Part shown: positions 10,660 through 20,589 of the stretch, in pieces | Position numbering within the stretch: the first letter of the stretch is position 1 | How the letters are laid out: every line of letters starts with the position of its first letter | Source of the DNA: Phragmites australis | Taxonomy: Eukaryota > Streptophyta > Magnoliopsida > Poales > Poaceae | DNA: 64,000 nt | Assembly: GCF_958298935.1 (NCBI RefSeq) | Contig: NC_084944.1 | Location: forward strand, 20,801,679-20,865,678 | Reading direction: 5' to 3' | The notes under the pieces: generated by a model | What the model was told of the DNA's origin: nothing | What the model saw: the letters and a program-made list of their open reading frames with translations, nothing else | Databases searched by the model: none | Position numbers and translations under genes: made by a program

Positions 10660-11160
10660 AATACGCTCCTAAGCCTATGCTGAGGTCAGAGGCATAGTCG
10701 ATGTCGGAGTCAAAGGCTGTTGAAGTGTCGATGGAGGCAGCACCCTCTGGAGCCTATGCTGAGGCCAGAAGTGTAGCCTTATGTCGGAGCCGAAGGACGT
10801 CGAAGTGTCGATGGAGGCAACACCCTCCGGAGCCTATGCTAAGGCCAGAGGTGTAGTCGATGTCGGAGTCGAAGGCCGTCGGAGTGTCGATGGAGGCAAC
10901 ACCCTCTGGAGCCTATGCTGAGGGCAGAGGTGTAGCCAATGTTGGAGCCGAAGGCCGTCAAAGTGTCGACGGAGGCAGCACCTTCTAGAGCCTATGATGA
11001 GGCCAGAGGTGTAGCCGAAGGCAGTCGAAGTGTTGATGGAGGCAGCACCCTCCGAAGCCTATGCTGAGGCGGGAGGTGTAGCCAATGTCGGAGCCGAAGG
11101 CCGTCGATGTATTGATGGAGGCAACACCCTCTGGAACCTATGCTGAGGCAGGAATGAGCC
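10660..11160. repeat. 80-bp tandem array in Tat element A
   Basis: About six units with a period near 80 bp. Each contains CCTATGCTGAGGCCAGAGG, ATGTCGGAGCCGAAGGCCGT and TGTCGATGGAGGCA blocks; units begin near 10672, 10752, 10833, 10912, 10991, 11058 and 11139. Element B has only about one and a half units at the same place (31115-31255). The array lies between the 3' LTR and the promoter of the antisense ORF. No coding function is seen. Confidence 0.75.
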
Positions 11161-11356
11161 CTTCAGCCTCCCTGATGTTGAGTCCTTTTGCCACTTGAAC
11201 CTTCATAATGGGGACCGCATGTGGAAGCAAGGCATTATCCTCGTTTTCTTGTCCCAAGTACTTAAGGATGTGATGTAACACTAGTGTGTTTGACCGAGTA
11301 ATGTGTGGGTTCGCTTAGGGTCTCATGCCCATGGCCCTGGCATACACCGAGAGGAG

Positions 11357-11913
11357 TGTTGGTAATATGCCCTAGAGGCGATCGAGTTTGCGGATTGGAT
11401 CTGCTAATGGGCTTTAATGTTGATTAAAGGACCATTAGGGTTTAGAGTCATAATGGGCTTTAATGTTGATTAAAGGCCCATTAGCGTGCTCTATATAAGA
11501 ATAGGCAGGGGCCAAGGCGCAAGGTGTTCCTTAGAAACCCTAGCCGCCTCCTATTCCCGAACTCCCTTCGAAACCCTAGCCGGGCGCGCGGTGCTAGCAC
11601 ACCGGCGCACGGCGATTCCATCCTTGTATGTGTGGATACCGTGGAGGCGCTGCTACTATTGCGGTGCTGATCTGCTCGGGAGTACTCGGGACGTACCCGC
11701 GAGTACTCGGAAGGTGCTCGGGACGTGCTCGGGACGAGATTGACGATCGACTACTTGACGCGCACGACGTTGGATTGGTCTGCTCCAACTCTTCTTTCGC
11801 TGCACTGCTCGTCAAGTGGTAACGATTCATGATCCCCTACTTGCATGGCTTCCTGGTTGAATGCGGTAGAGAAAATTTATTTTGTGCTAGCGTAGCCTAC
11901 CCGCAACCCTTTA
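11357..11913 (+). repeat. 5' LTR of Copia element 1 (557 bp)
   Basis: Starts TGTTGGTAATATGCC and ends CGCAACCCTTTA; the 3' end lacks the usual CA, but the target duplication fixes the limit. A TATATAAG box lies at 11492-11499. A block of about 33 bp (ATGGGCTTTAATGTTGATTA) is repeated directly upstream of the TATA box (about 11406-11439 and 11452-11485) and may carry promoter elements. The R-U5 part has repeated CTCGGGA motifs near 11680-11735. Confidence 0.9.
11492..11499 (+). promoter_or_regulatory. Copia LTR TATA box
   Basis: TATATAAG at LTR position 136. The identical box in the 3' LTR is at 17807-17814. Confidence 0.65.
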
Positions 11914-11914
11914 G

Positions 11915-11926
11915 TGGTATCAGAGC
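11915..11926 (+). other. Primer-binding site of Copia element 1
   Basis: TGGTATCAGAGC immediately after the 5' LTR, complementary to the 3' end of plant initiator methionine tRNA, the usual primer of Copia elements. Confidence 0.85.
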
Positions 11927-12794
11927 CATCCTGCGTAGTTTTCGATCTGGATCAGTCACATATAGAAGATATGTGATAGAAATAGATTAGATCTATTGTT
12001 TTTGATCAATTCATATGATGGATTGATCAATACACGGTTGGTTAGGTGAATTAGAGATCGGATGAGATGCCAGTCGATGAAACCACATAGCCAAAAAGAT
12101 TAGCTCGATCTCCCACCTGTTTTTGCGTGCGACTTGCCCCTACCGGCTGGAATCACCATCGGGGCTAACTGCGTGCATCGCGACATGGTCGGGAGAACAG
12201 CAGATCGAGGTCGTGTGTGCTGTCATCGTTTCTGGAAAAACCTCACGCGATGATCAATGGGATTGATCTAATGGAAATTGAGGCATTATGAATGACTCGG
12301 AATTGGCTCGATACGATATGATTTTCATGATAGAGTAGTTTCCCTCAGAAAAATCAAGAGTAATTGATGCCCTTCCAATAGCTGCACCTACAAAGGTTTT
12401 GATCATTGTGTGGTAGGTCTGCCAAAGCAGGGTGCCATCATTTATCTTAACCAGTTAGAGTGGATGTCGGACATCCACACGCATAGTATTGGTTTACTTG
12501 ATAAAGCTATCAAAACGGTTTTGGGCTTTGGGGCATGATGTTGGGCGCCGGGGCATTCGATGCCACCCAGCAAACAAGAGTCACATAGGGATGTGATTAG
12601 CAAGGCGTTGCTTACCTATGTCACTAAGTTTCTAGCAGTGATGCCAAAGCTCACTAGAACTTAGTTGAATATGGATCTTGATCCTCTATATGTTGTTAGA
12701 GGGAAAATACATATAGTGGAGTATCTTTTGTTAAATTGTTTAATAGAAGATTCACATAGGCATAGTGCTGAATCTGCATTTTCTGTTGTAGATC
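11927..12794 (+). other. Untranslated leader of Copia element 1
   Basis: About 870 bp without a long frame, between the primer site and the gag start. It is typical of plant Copia leaders and probably holds packaging signals. A block at about 12278-12340 recurs at 51577-51640 in Copia copy 2. Confidence 0.6.
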
Positions 12795-15700
12795 ATGGCA
12801 CCGGCCGCTAGTAACACTTCCAGTTTTAATTTGCGATCGATTCTTGAAAAAGAGAAGCTTTCTGGAACAAACTTTATTGATTGGTATAGAAATCTGAGAA
12901 TTGTTCTCAAACAAGAGAAAAAGGAATATGTTCTAGAGGTCCCCTATCCTGATGAACCAGCTGATAATGCTCCTGCCGCGGATCGGAGGGCTTATGAGAA
13001 GCACACCAACGATTCACTGGATGTTAGCTGCCTCATGCTTGCCTGTATGTCCTCTGAGCTTCAGAAGCAATATGAGAACAGGGATGCCCATGATATGATT
13101 GTGGGACTCCGAGGCATGTTTGAGAACCAAGCTCGGGCCGAGAGGTACAACACCTCAAAGTCCTTGTTTGCGTGCAGGTTAACAGAAGGCAGTCCAGTCA
13201 GTCCTCATGTGATCAAAATGATTGGTTACATTGAAAGCCTGGAAAAACTTGGTTTTCCCCTTAGCCCTGAGTTGGCTACGGATGTAATTCTCCAGTCGCT
13301 CCCTGCGAGCTTCGAGCCGTTCATTTTGAACTTTCATATGAACAGCATGGAGAAAAGCATGGCTGAATTGCATGGGATGCTAAAAACTGCTGAGGAAAGC
13401 ATTAAGAAGAGCTCTAGTCATGTGATGATGGTTCAAAAGGATAGCAAGAAGAGAAAGCGCAAGGACAAGGCTAAAACTTCGAATGAGATCTCGAGTTCTA
13501 AGCCTAAACCTGTTGGAAAGCCCAAGGCTGGCCCTGCCGCTTCTGACTCTTGCCACCACTGCCATAAGACTGGTCATTGGCGGAGGAACTGCAAATTGTA
13601 CTTGGAAGAACTCAAAAAGAAGAAGGGAAGTAAGACTTCATCTTCAGGTATAAATGTTATTGAAATTAATCTTGCTACTCGTCCTGATGATTCATGGGTA
13701 TTTGATACCGGATCAATGATTCATACTTGCAAATCGTTGCAGGGACTGAAAAGGACTAGGAAGTGTGCAAGAGGCGAACTGGATGCTCGCGTCGGCAATG
13801 GTGCAAAAGTTGCTGCGTTGGCCGTTGGCGTTTACTCCTTATCGCTACCCTCAGGATTAGTTTTGGAATTAAATAATTGTTATTATATTCCTGCCTTGGG
13901 CAAAAACATTATCTCTTCTTCATGTTTGGAAGAAGACGGTTATGAATTCATAATAAAGAACAAGTGTTGTTCGATATTTTTGAATGGTATGCTCTATGGT
14001 AATTGTCCATTAGTAAATGGATTATATATATTGGATCTTGAGGATATAACTATCTATAACATTGATACAAAGAAGCTTCGGCTTAATGATTTGAATCCCA
14101 CTTTTGTTTGGCATTGTCGATTAGGTCATATAAATGAGAAGCGTATGCAGAAGCTCCATAAAGATGGTCTTCTACATTCATTTGATTTCGAATCATTTGA
14201 TACATGCGAGTCTTGTTTACTTGGCAAGATGACTAAGACACCTTTCACTGGTCGAAGTGAGAGGACAAATGAATTATTGGCCCTAGTACATACAGATGTA
14301 TGTGGACCGATGAGTTCTACAGCTAGAGGTGGTTTTCAGTATTTCATTACTTTCACCGATGACTTTAGTAGATATGGTTACATCTACCTAATGAGGCACA
14401 AGTCTGAATCCTTTGAAAAGTTCAAGGAGTTCCAGAATGAAGTACAAAATCATATAGGCAAGACAATTAAATTTCTGCGATCAGATCGTGGAGGTGAATA
14501 TTTGAGCCATGAATTTGGTGATCATCTAAGGCAATGTGGAATCGTTCCACAATTGACTCCACCGGGCACGCCACAATGGAATGGGGTGTCCGAGCGGAGG
14601 AACCGAACTTTGTTAGACATGGTCCGGTCGATGATGAGCCAATCTGATCTTCCATTGTCCTTCTGGGGATACGCTCTAGAAACTGCTGCTTTCACGTTAA
14701 ACAGGGTTCCATCTAAGGCTGTAGAGAGGACACCATATGAGATATGGACCGGGAAGCGTCCCGGATTGTCTTTCCTTAAGATATGGGGTTGTGAGGCTTA
14801 TGTAAAACGTTTGTCGTCTGATAAGCTCACTCCCAAATCTGATAAATGCTTCTTTGTGGGGTATCCTAGGGAAACCAAAGGATATTATTTCTAAAACCGG
14901 GAAGAAGGTAAAGTGTTTGTCGCCCGGAATGGTGTCTTTCTTGAGAAAGAGTTTCTCGCGAAGAGAGTTAGTGGGAGCACGGTGCAACTCGAAGAAATTC
15001 GGGAACCACTTGAAAGTGTTTCAGCTCCTATTGAACCACAACTCGGTATGCAAGATGTTGCAGAACCTGTTGTCGAGACACCAGCCCCACGTCGGTCGGA
15101 AAGGTTCAGTCGTGCACCCGAGCGGTTTATGTTCCTAACCACGGGGCAGCGCGACATATTATTGTTGGACAATGATGAACCTAAGACTTACTCGGAAGCA
15201 ATGGTGGGACCAGACTCCGAAAAATGGCTTGGAGCCATGAGATCCGAGTTAGAATCCATGAGAGAAAACCAAGTTTGGAACTTGGTCGATCCACCTGATG
15301 GTGTGAAAACTATCGAGTGTAAATGGGTTTTTAAGAAAAAGATAGACGTTGATGGAAATGTTCACATCTATAAGGCACGATTGGTGGCGAAAGGTTTCAG
15401 GCAAATTCAAGGTGTTGATTATGATGAAACGTTTTCGCCCGTCGCAATGCTAAAGTCTATTCGGATTCTCCTAGCAATTGCTGCATATTTCGACTATGAG
15501 ATATGGAAAATGGATGTCAAAACGGCTTTCCTTAATGGAAACCTAAGTGAGGATGTGTACATGACACAGCCTGAAGGTTTTGTCAATCCGAAAAATGCTG
15601 GGAAGATTTGCAAGCTGCAAAAGTCCATCTATGGACTAAAGCAAGCTTCTCGGAGTTGGAATCTTCGTTTTGATGAAGTGATCAAAGGGTTTGGTTTCAT

Positions 15701-16757
15701 CAAGAATGAAGAAGAGCCTTGTGTTTACAAAAGGACTAGTGGGAGCGCACTTGTGTTTCTGGTCTTATATGTGGATGACATATTATTGATCGGAAATAAT
15801 ATTCCAATGCTCGATGCTGTCAAATCTTCATTGCAAAAGAGTTTTTCAATGAAAGATTTAGGAGAGGCAGCATACATATTGGGCATAAAGATCTATAGAG
15901 ATAGGTCGAAAAGACTAATCGGATTAAGCCAGAGCACGTACATTGACAAGGTATTGAATCGGTTCAACATGCAAGATTCCAAGAAAGGTTTCTTGCCAAT
16001 GTCACATGGCATCACTCTCAGCAAGAATCAATGTCCTAAGACATCTGATGAGCTCGAGAGGATGAGTGCGATCCCGTATGCTTCTGCTATCGGGTCCATC
16101 ATGTATGCTATGTTTTGTACACGCCCAGATGTCTCCTATGCTCTAAGTGTTACGAGCAGATATCAATCGAACCCAGGTGAATGTCACTGGGCTATAGTAA
16201 AGAGTATCCTCAAGTACATGAGAAGAACTAAGGATATGTTCCTAGTCTATGGAGGTGAGGAGGAGCTCGTTGTAAATGGTTACACCGATGCTAGCTTCCA
16301 AACCGACAAGGACGACTCGAGATCGCAGTCTGGTTTTGTGTTCTGCCTCAATGGAGGTGCGGTGAGTTGGAAGAGTTCCAAGCAAGAAACGGTTGCTGAT
16401 TCCACAACGGAAGCCGAGTATATCGCAGCTTCGGAAGCTGCAAAAGAGGCTGTTTGGATCAGAAAATTTGTTTCTGAGTTGGGTGTGGTCCCTAGTGCGT
16501 CCAGTCCAATGGACCTCTATTGTGACAATAGTGGTGCCATTGCACAAGCCAAGGAGCCTAGGTCGCACCAGAAGTCCAAGCACATACTTCGGCGCTATCA
16601 CCTCATTCGAGAGATTATTGATAGAGGTGATGTAAAGATATGCAAGGTGCACACGGATTCGAATATTGCTGATCCGTTGACGAAGCCTCTCCCACAGCCC
16701 AAGCATGAGGCACACTTGAGCTCTATGGGTATTAGATACTTGCGGGATAGACTCTAG
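12795..16757 (+). pseudogene. gag-pol: Copia gag-pol polyprotein, one internal stop
   Basis: A single frame of 1320 codons interrupted by one TAA at 14892-14894 (codon 700). Copia copy 2 has TAT (Tyr) at this site, so the stop is a T-to-A change. Domain order is that of Ty1-copia: Gag; zinc knuckle CHHCHKTGHWRRNC (residues 253-266); protease DTGS (304-307); integrase with its His/Cys finger near 440 and catalytic D501, D564, E600 (last pair 35 residues apart, as expected); reverse transcriptase with YVDD (992-995); RNase H with TDAS (D1165). Length and order match a full Copia protein. The stop separates Gag-protease-integrase from the end of integrase, reverse transcriptase and RNase H, so this copy should need a partner for movement. 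It otherwise looks recent. Confidence 0.93.
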
Positions 16758-17660
16758 TGCATGTGAGAGAATGTGTTCTGTCTATGCTAATGTACTTTTG
16801 GATAATTGTTATCTGGTTCCATGAATAATTATCATTTACATTGATCAGCAAGTATGTGACTTGTTTGTGAAACTCTTTGTTTTTATGATGTTATTCTAAA
16901 TAGTCCCTAATCTCATATCATTGTGTGGGACAATAATGATTTATAGATTAGCACATTTGACTACATGATGATCATGTTTCACGGATCATAGATATGGAGA
17001 TATCAAATCAGTAATGTGGACACATGTTAGAGAACATGATGTTGGATAGACCCACCCTGAGATACTGCTGGGATTGTTATTTTTAATGTGCCATCAGTTG
17101 TTATCTCAAATGGTGTACCTACAGAATCCTTTGACCTGAGATCATCATTGATTCTAGAATGTGTAGTAACACACTTAGGGGCTTCCAAACGCTATTCCGT
17201 AACTGGGTAGTTATAAAGGTTGCTTTCGGGTATGTTATGAAACATGTCGTGGGATGTGAGTGATCAAGATGGAATTTACCCCTCCTAAATAACGGGAGAG
17301 ATATCTCTGGGCCCCTCGAGGTAGTTGGATTGGAAAGTGCATGGCCATGCCAATGTGATTAAAGAGTTAATCATGGTGAATCCACTACTTGATCGAGTGA
17401 ATGGTCGAGCTATCACAAGGGTGGCACGAATCTCGCCTTGAGCTTGACTGGTATCGTGTGGTAAAGGGATTGGTGCATGAGTATATCAAGGTTCAGCCGA
17501 TATGATCTTTGTGTGCATTCGGGAGTCAATATGTCCTGCTAGGTACCGCTATTGACTTGCAATTCGGAAAAGGGTTTCCGGATAGCGGCCGTTTACACAT
17601 GAACCTAACGGGTCACACACTTAAGGGGATGGAATATAAAACTTGTGCTGACTCTAGTGC
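16758..17660 (+). other. 3' untranslated spacer of Copia element 1
   Basis: About 900 bp between the pol stop and the polypurine tract, with no coding frame I trust. It is strongly conserved in Copia copy 2 (55748-56630), so it is a real family component. Confidence 0.6.
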
Positions 17661-17670
17661 AAGTGGGAGA
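17661..17670 (+). other. Polypurine tract of Copia element 1
   Basis: AAGTGGGAGA directly before the 3' LTR start at 17672, the usual plus-strand primer. Confidence 0.8.
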
Positions 17671-17671
17671 T

Positions 17672-18228
17672 TGTTGGTAATATGCCCTAGAGGCGATCGA
17701 GTTTGCGGATTGGATCTGCTAATGGGCTTTAATGTTGATTAAAGGACCATTAGGGTTTAGAGTCATAATGGGCTTTAATGTTGATTAAAGGCCCATTAGC
17801 GTGCTCTATATAAGAATAGGCAGGGGCCAAGGCGCAAGGTGTTCCTTAGAAACCCTAGCCGCCTCCTATTCCCGAACTCCCTTCGAAACCCTAGCCGGGC
17901 GCGCGGTGCTAGCACACCGGCGCACGGCGATTCCATCCTTGTACGTGTGGATACCGTGGAGGCGCTGCTACTATTGCGGTGCTGATCTGCTCGGGAGTAC
18001 TCGGGACGTACCCGCGAGTACTCGGAAGGTGCTCGGGACGTGCTCGGGACGAGATTGACGATCGACTACTTGACGCGCACGACGTTGGATTGGTCTGCTC
18101 CAACTCTTCTTCCGCTGCACTGCTCGTCAAGTGGTAACGATTCATGATCCCCTACTCGCATGGCTTCCTGGTTGAATGCGGTAGAGAAAATTTATTTTGT
18201 GCTAGCGTAGCCTACCCGCAACCCTTTA
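17672..18228 (+). repeat. 3' LTR of Copia element 1 (557 bp)
   Basis: Same length as the 5' LTR and almost identical. The differences seen are TATGTG/TACGTG, CTTTCGC/CTTCCGC and ACTTGC/ACTCGC, all transitions. Target duplication AGGAG follows. Confidence 0.92.
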
Positions 18229-18422
18229 AGGAGCCCTAGCCATATAAATGATGAGACGTGCACATAAAAAAATCGGGGCGTCACCGTGGGTCATCGCCAT
18301 GTGTATGCGGATCGACTAGGTCGTGGCCATGGGCCACCAGGGGGGTAATTAGGAGTGCCATGAAACATCGCCCGTAGCAGTTCCATTTCCTTCCCCAAGC
18401 GTGCGCATCCAACCGACCCGAC

Positions 18423-18430
18423 TATAAAAG
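18423..18430 (+). promoter_or_regulatory. TATA box of antisense ORF, copy A
   Basis: TATAAAAG, 54-61 bp upstream of the ATG at 18484. Copy B has the same octamer followed by GCTAGGG at 31647-31654, within a conserved upstream stretch of about 200 bp. Conservation of a promoter separate from the LTR argues for an independent transcript in the family. Confidence 0.6.
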
Positions 18431-18483
18431 CTGGGGGTTACCTAGTGGATCCTTCACTGCTGTGGCCTCTCCTTGGTTTGATC

Positions 18484-19008
18484 ATGGCATCATCTTCCTC
18501 CTCATCATCAGAGATGTCGATGATCTCGACTGGTTCGACTGGGGCGGGGCCACCTCGGACGTCGACGTTGGTTCCGCTTGCCGTGGAGCCTCCAGGGGGG
18601 AGCGAACTCGTGGATATGCTTGCAAGAGTGGAGCCGGTACTTGCGGGGTTGGAGCCGGCGACCATCATGCTTCCATCCTTGCAGAGGGGACCGCCCCCTG
18701 TAGCTCTGCATCGATCTCTAGCCTAAGCAGTCGCCCCAATAGAGGTTATCGACATCTCTGATGATGAGGAGGTCGATTGGGATCTCCTAGAGAAGGAGGT
18801 CGATGAGGAGGAGAGGGTGGAAGCGGAGAAGAGGGCAGCCCAGGTGGAGAAGGAGGAGAGCAAAGAGGAGGAAAAGAAGGCCGCGAGGGAGCTCCTCTCA
18901 TCCTCGTACTCATCTTCTGACAGCTCGGAGGCCTACTACTGCATCAGCCTCCGCGGTGGTAGGCCACAGATGAAGCGCATACACCGCTTCATGCGCCCTA
19001 GCAGCTAG
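18484..19008 (+). pseudogene. Antisense Ser-rich/acidic ORF of Tat element A (SIM-like core), one stop
   Basis: The ATG at 18484 (context ATCATGGC) opens a 175-codon frame with one in-frame TAA at 18724-18726. The first part is MASSSSSSSEMSMISTGS followed by a Pro/Leu-rich linker. After the stop comes IEVIDISDDEEVDWDLL, then a Glu/Lys-rich, probably helical stretch (residues about 100-140), a Ser-rich block and the tail YYCISLRGGRPQMKRIHRFM. The core fits a SUMO-interacting motif (V-I-D-I-S plus acidic residues); this is inference. It is transcribed opposite to gag. The 3' flank to about 19160 is conserved in copy B. I recognise no named family. Extra ORFs, including antisense ones, are known in Tat-lineage elements. 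Confidence 0.6.
18497..18772. repeat. Short inverted repeat inside antisense ORF (25-bp perfect arms)
   Basis: 18497-18521 and 18748-18772 are perfect reverse complements over 25 bp, and the match extends to 37 bp with four mismatches. As a result the Ser-rich start of the + frame reads, on the minus strand, as VEIIDISDDEEED (frame 18438-18668), almost the same peptide as the + strand core. Confidence 0.85.
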
Positions 19009-19009
19009 G

Positions 19010-19660
19010 GCTTGTAGTTTCCTTGATAGTCACCTTGTACTCTTTCTCCCCCTGGCTTGCTCTCTCAGGATTTGTTTCCTATTTGTCAGTGGTTCTTTGT
19101 AAGCGTCTTTTGGATGTGCAAATTATTAGTAATATAACTAAACCTTTGGAAACGATTTAGTGTTTTTTCTTGGATCGATGTGTATGGAGATCCTCCGAAC
19201 ACGTGGCCACACTTGTCTCTGTATGATTCCGTGCCCCCCGTGCTGCACCTTTCCCGGCCCTTTGCACGCTACAGTTGATTAGTAGTTGGAGTATAGAACC
19301 CTCACATAGGTTTAGGCCTAAACCTGACCGAGTCAGGTGCCATCATAGTGTGGATGGCCTAGATGTCAACGCTTTTGGCAGAGGGTATTGACTACATCCT
19401 TACGGGAGGAGGTGTAGCCAATATGGGGGGCCAAGGGACGAGTTCTTAGGCGGAGGCTGGGTAGTTTTGGGGGCCTAGCGGTGGCGGACAGAGGTAGGGT
19501 CGATGACTAAGACCGAGGGAGGCAAATCGCGACCCTCTCACCCCTGGCTGCCGCTAGGTTTCAGCATGGTATACCCTTTCTTCTATTCGATGCTTGTATA
19601 GAGTCCTCTCCAAATTTTTTTCCAGATTTTTTACACAAAGCGATCCTATCTGGAGTTCTG
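19010..19660. other. 3' flank of antisense ORF and spacer
   Basis: No gene. 19010-19160 is conserved with 32200-32390 of element B (GGATTTGTTTCCTATTTGTC, TTTGTAAGCGTCTTTTGGATG) and ends with AT-rich sequence that could hold poly(A) signals. 19160-19660 shows short GC-rich blocks related to the following array. Confidence 0.45.
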
Positions 19661-19664
19661 GGCT

Positions 19665-20215
19665 CCAAATTAGCCGTGGTCGGGCTCCGAAGGCAGGCCA
19701 TCCGGAGCATAATGAGAGATTGCTGGAGGTGAATCCAATGGCTAGGCCGGGGAAGACGGTTCGCGACCCCCTTGGTCCTTAGGCAGAGCCGGGCTCCAGA
19801 GGCAGGGCCATCCGGAACCCTGTGGTGTGTGTCGGAGGAGAAGCCGATGGCTAGGCCGGGGGAGACGGTCCACGACACACACGGTTCTTAGCCGCAGTGA
19901 GGCTCCGGAGGCAGGGCAGTTTGGAACCCCATGGCGTGTGCCAGAGGCGAAGCTGATGGCTAGGCTGGGGGAGGTGGTCCGCGACCCCCTTGGCCCTTAG
20001 CTGCGGCAAGGCTCCTGAGGCAGGGCCATCCAGAACCCCACGGTGTGTGCCGAAGGCTAGGCCGGAGGAGGCTATCCGTGACCCCCTCGGCCCTTAGCCG
20101 CGGCAAGGCTCTGGGGGTAGGGCCATCTAAAACCCCGTGACGTGTGCGATAGGCGAAGCTGATGGCTAGGCTGAGGGAGATGGTCCGCGACCCCATCAGC
20201 CCTTAGCCGTGGTCG
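19665..20215. repeat. About 112-bp tandem array in Tat element A
   Basis: About five units with a period of roughly 105-118 bp. Each has GATGGCTAGGCCGGGGGAG, GGTCCGCGACCCCCT, CGGCCCTTAGCCG and AGGCAGGGCCATCC blocks. Element B has about three units (32485-32760) and copy C about one and a half (895-1035, inverted). Short frames in it are artefacts of the repeat. Confidence 0.75.
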
Positions 20216-20589
20216 TGTAATGTGTAGAGGATTCCATACTAGCTTCCATGCAACGCAGAATGGACTTTCACTTAATATTGGTATGTTCTCCATGTATGAT
20301 ATATGAATATGTCTAGATGAAACTATACTGTATTGACTTTACCTTTTGCCTTACGTTTTGGTCGCACCAATGCTTCGGCCGTCTCCCCTTCCCATCCCCC
20401 TTGCATCCTGCGGCCACTATTGGCCGGAGGGGGTGACTCTTTAGGGGTGTTTGGTCGTGTTGGGTGTGAGCAAGGCTGAATTCTTGTTGCCTTTTGGTTT
20501 GACGTGACCTTAACGGTACTTGGCCTACGCCATTGAGTTACGTAGGCCATATCTCTCCCCCATGGGGACGGTTCACACCTTTTCGACAT

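Larger units (their letters stand above)
11357..18228 (+). mobile_element. Copia element 1, young, nearly complete, 6.87 kb
   Basis: Two 557-bp LTRs (11357-11913 and 17672-18228) differ at about three positions by eye. They are flanked by the 5-bp duplication AGGAG (11352-11356 and 18229-18233). A primer site (11915-11926), one long gag-pol frame (12795-16757), a 3' untranslated spacer and a polypurine tract (17661-17670) are all present and in order. It interrupts Tat element A between the 80-bp array and the antisense ORF. Only one nonsense codon is seen in the polyprotein. Confidence 0.95.
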
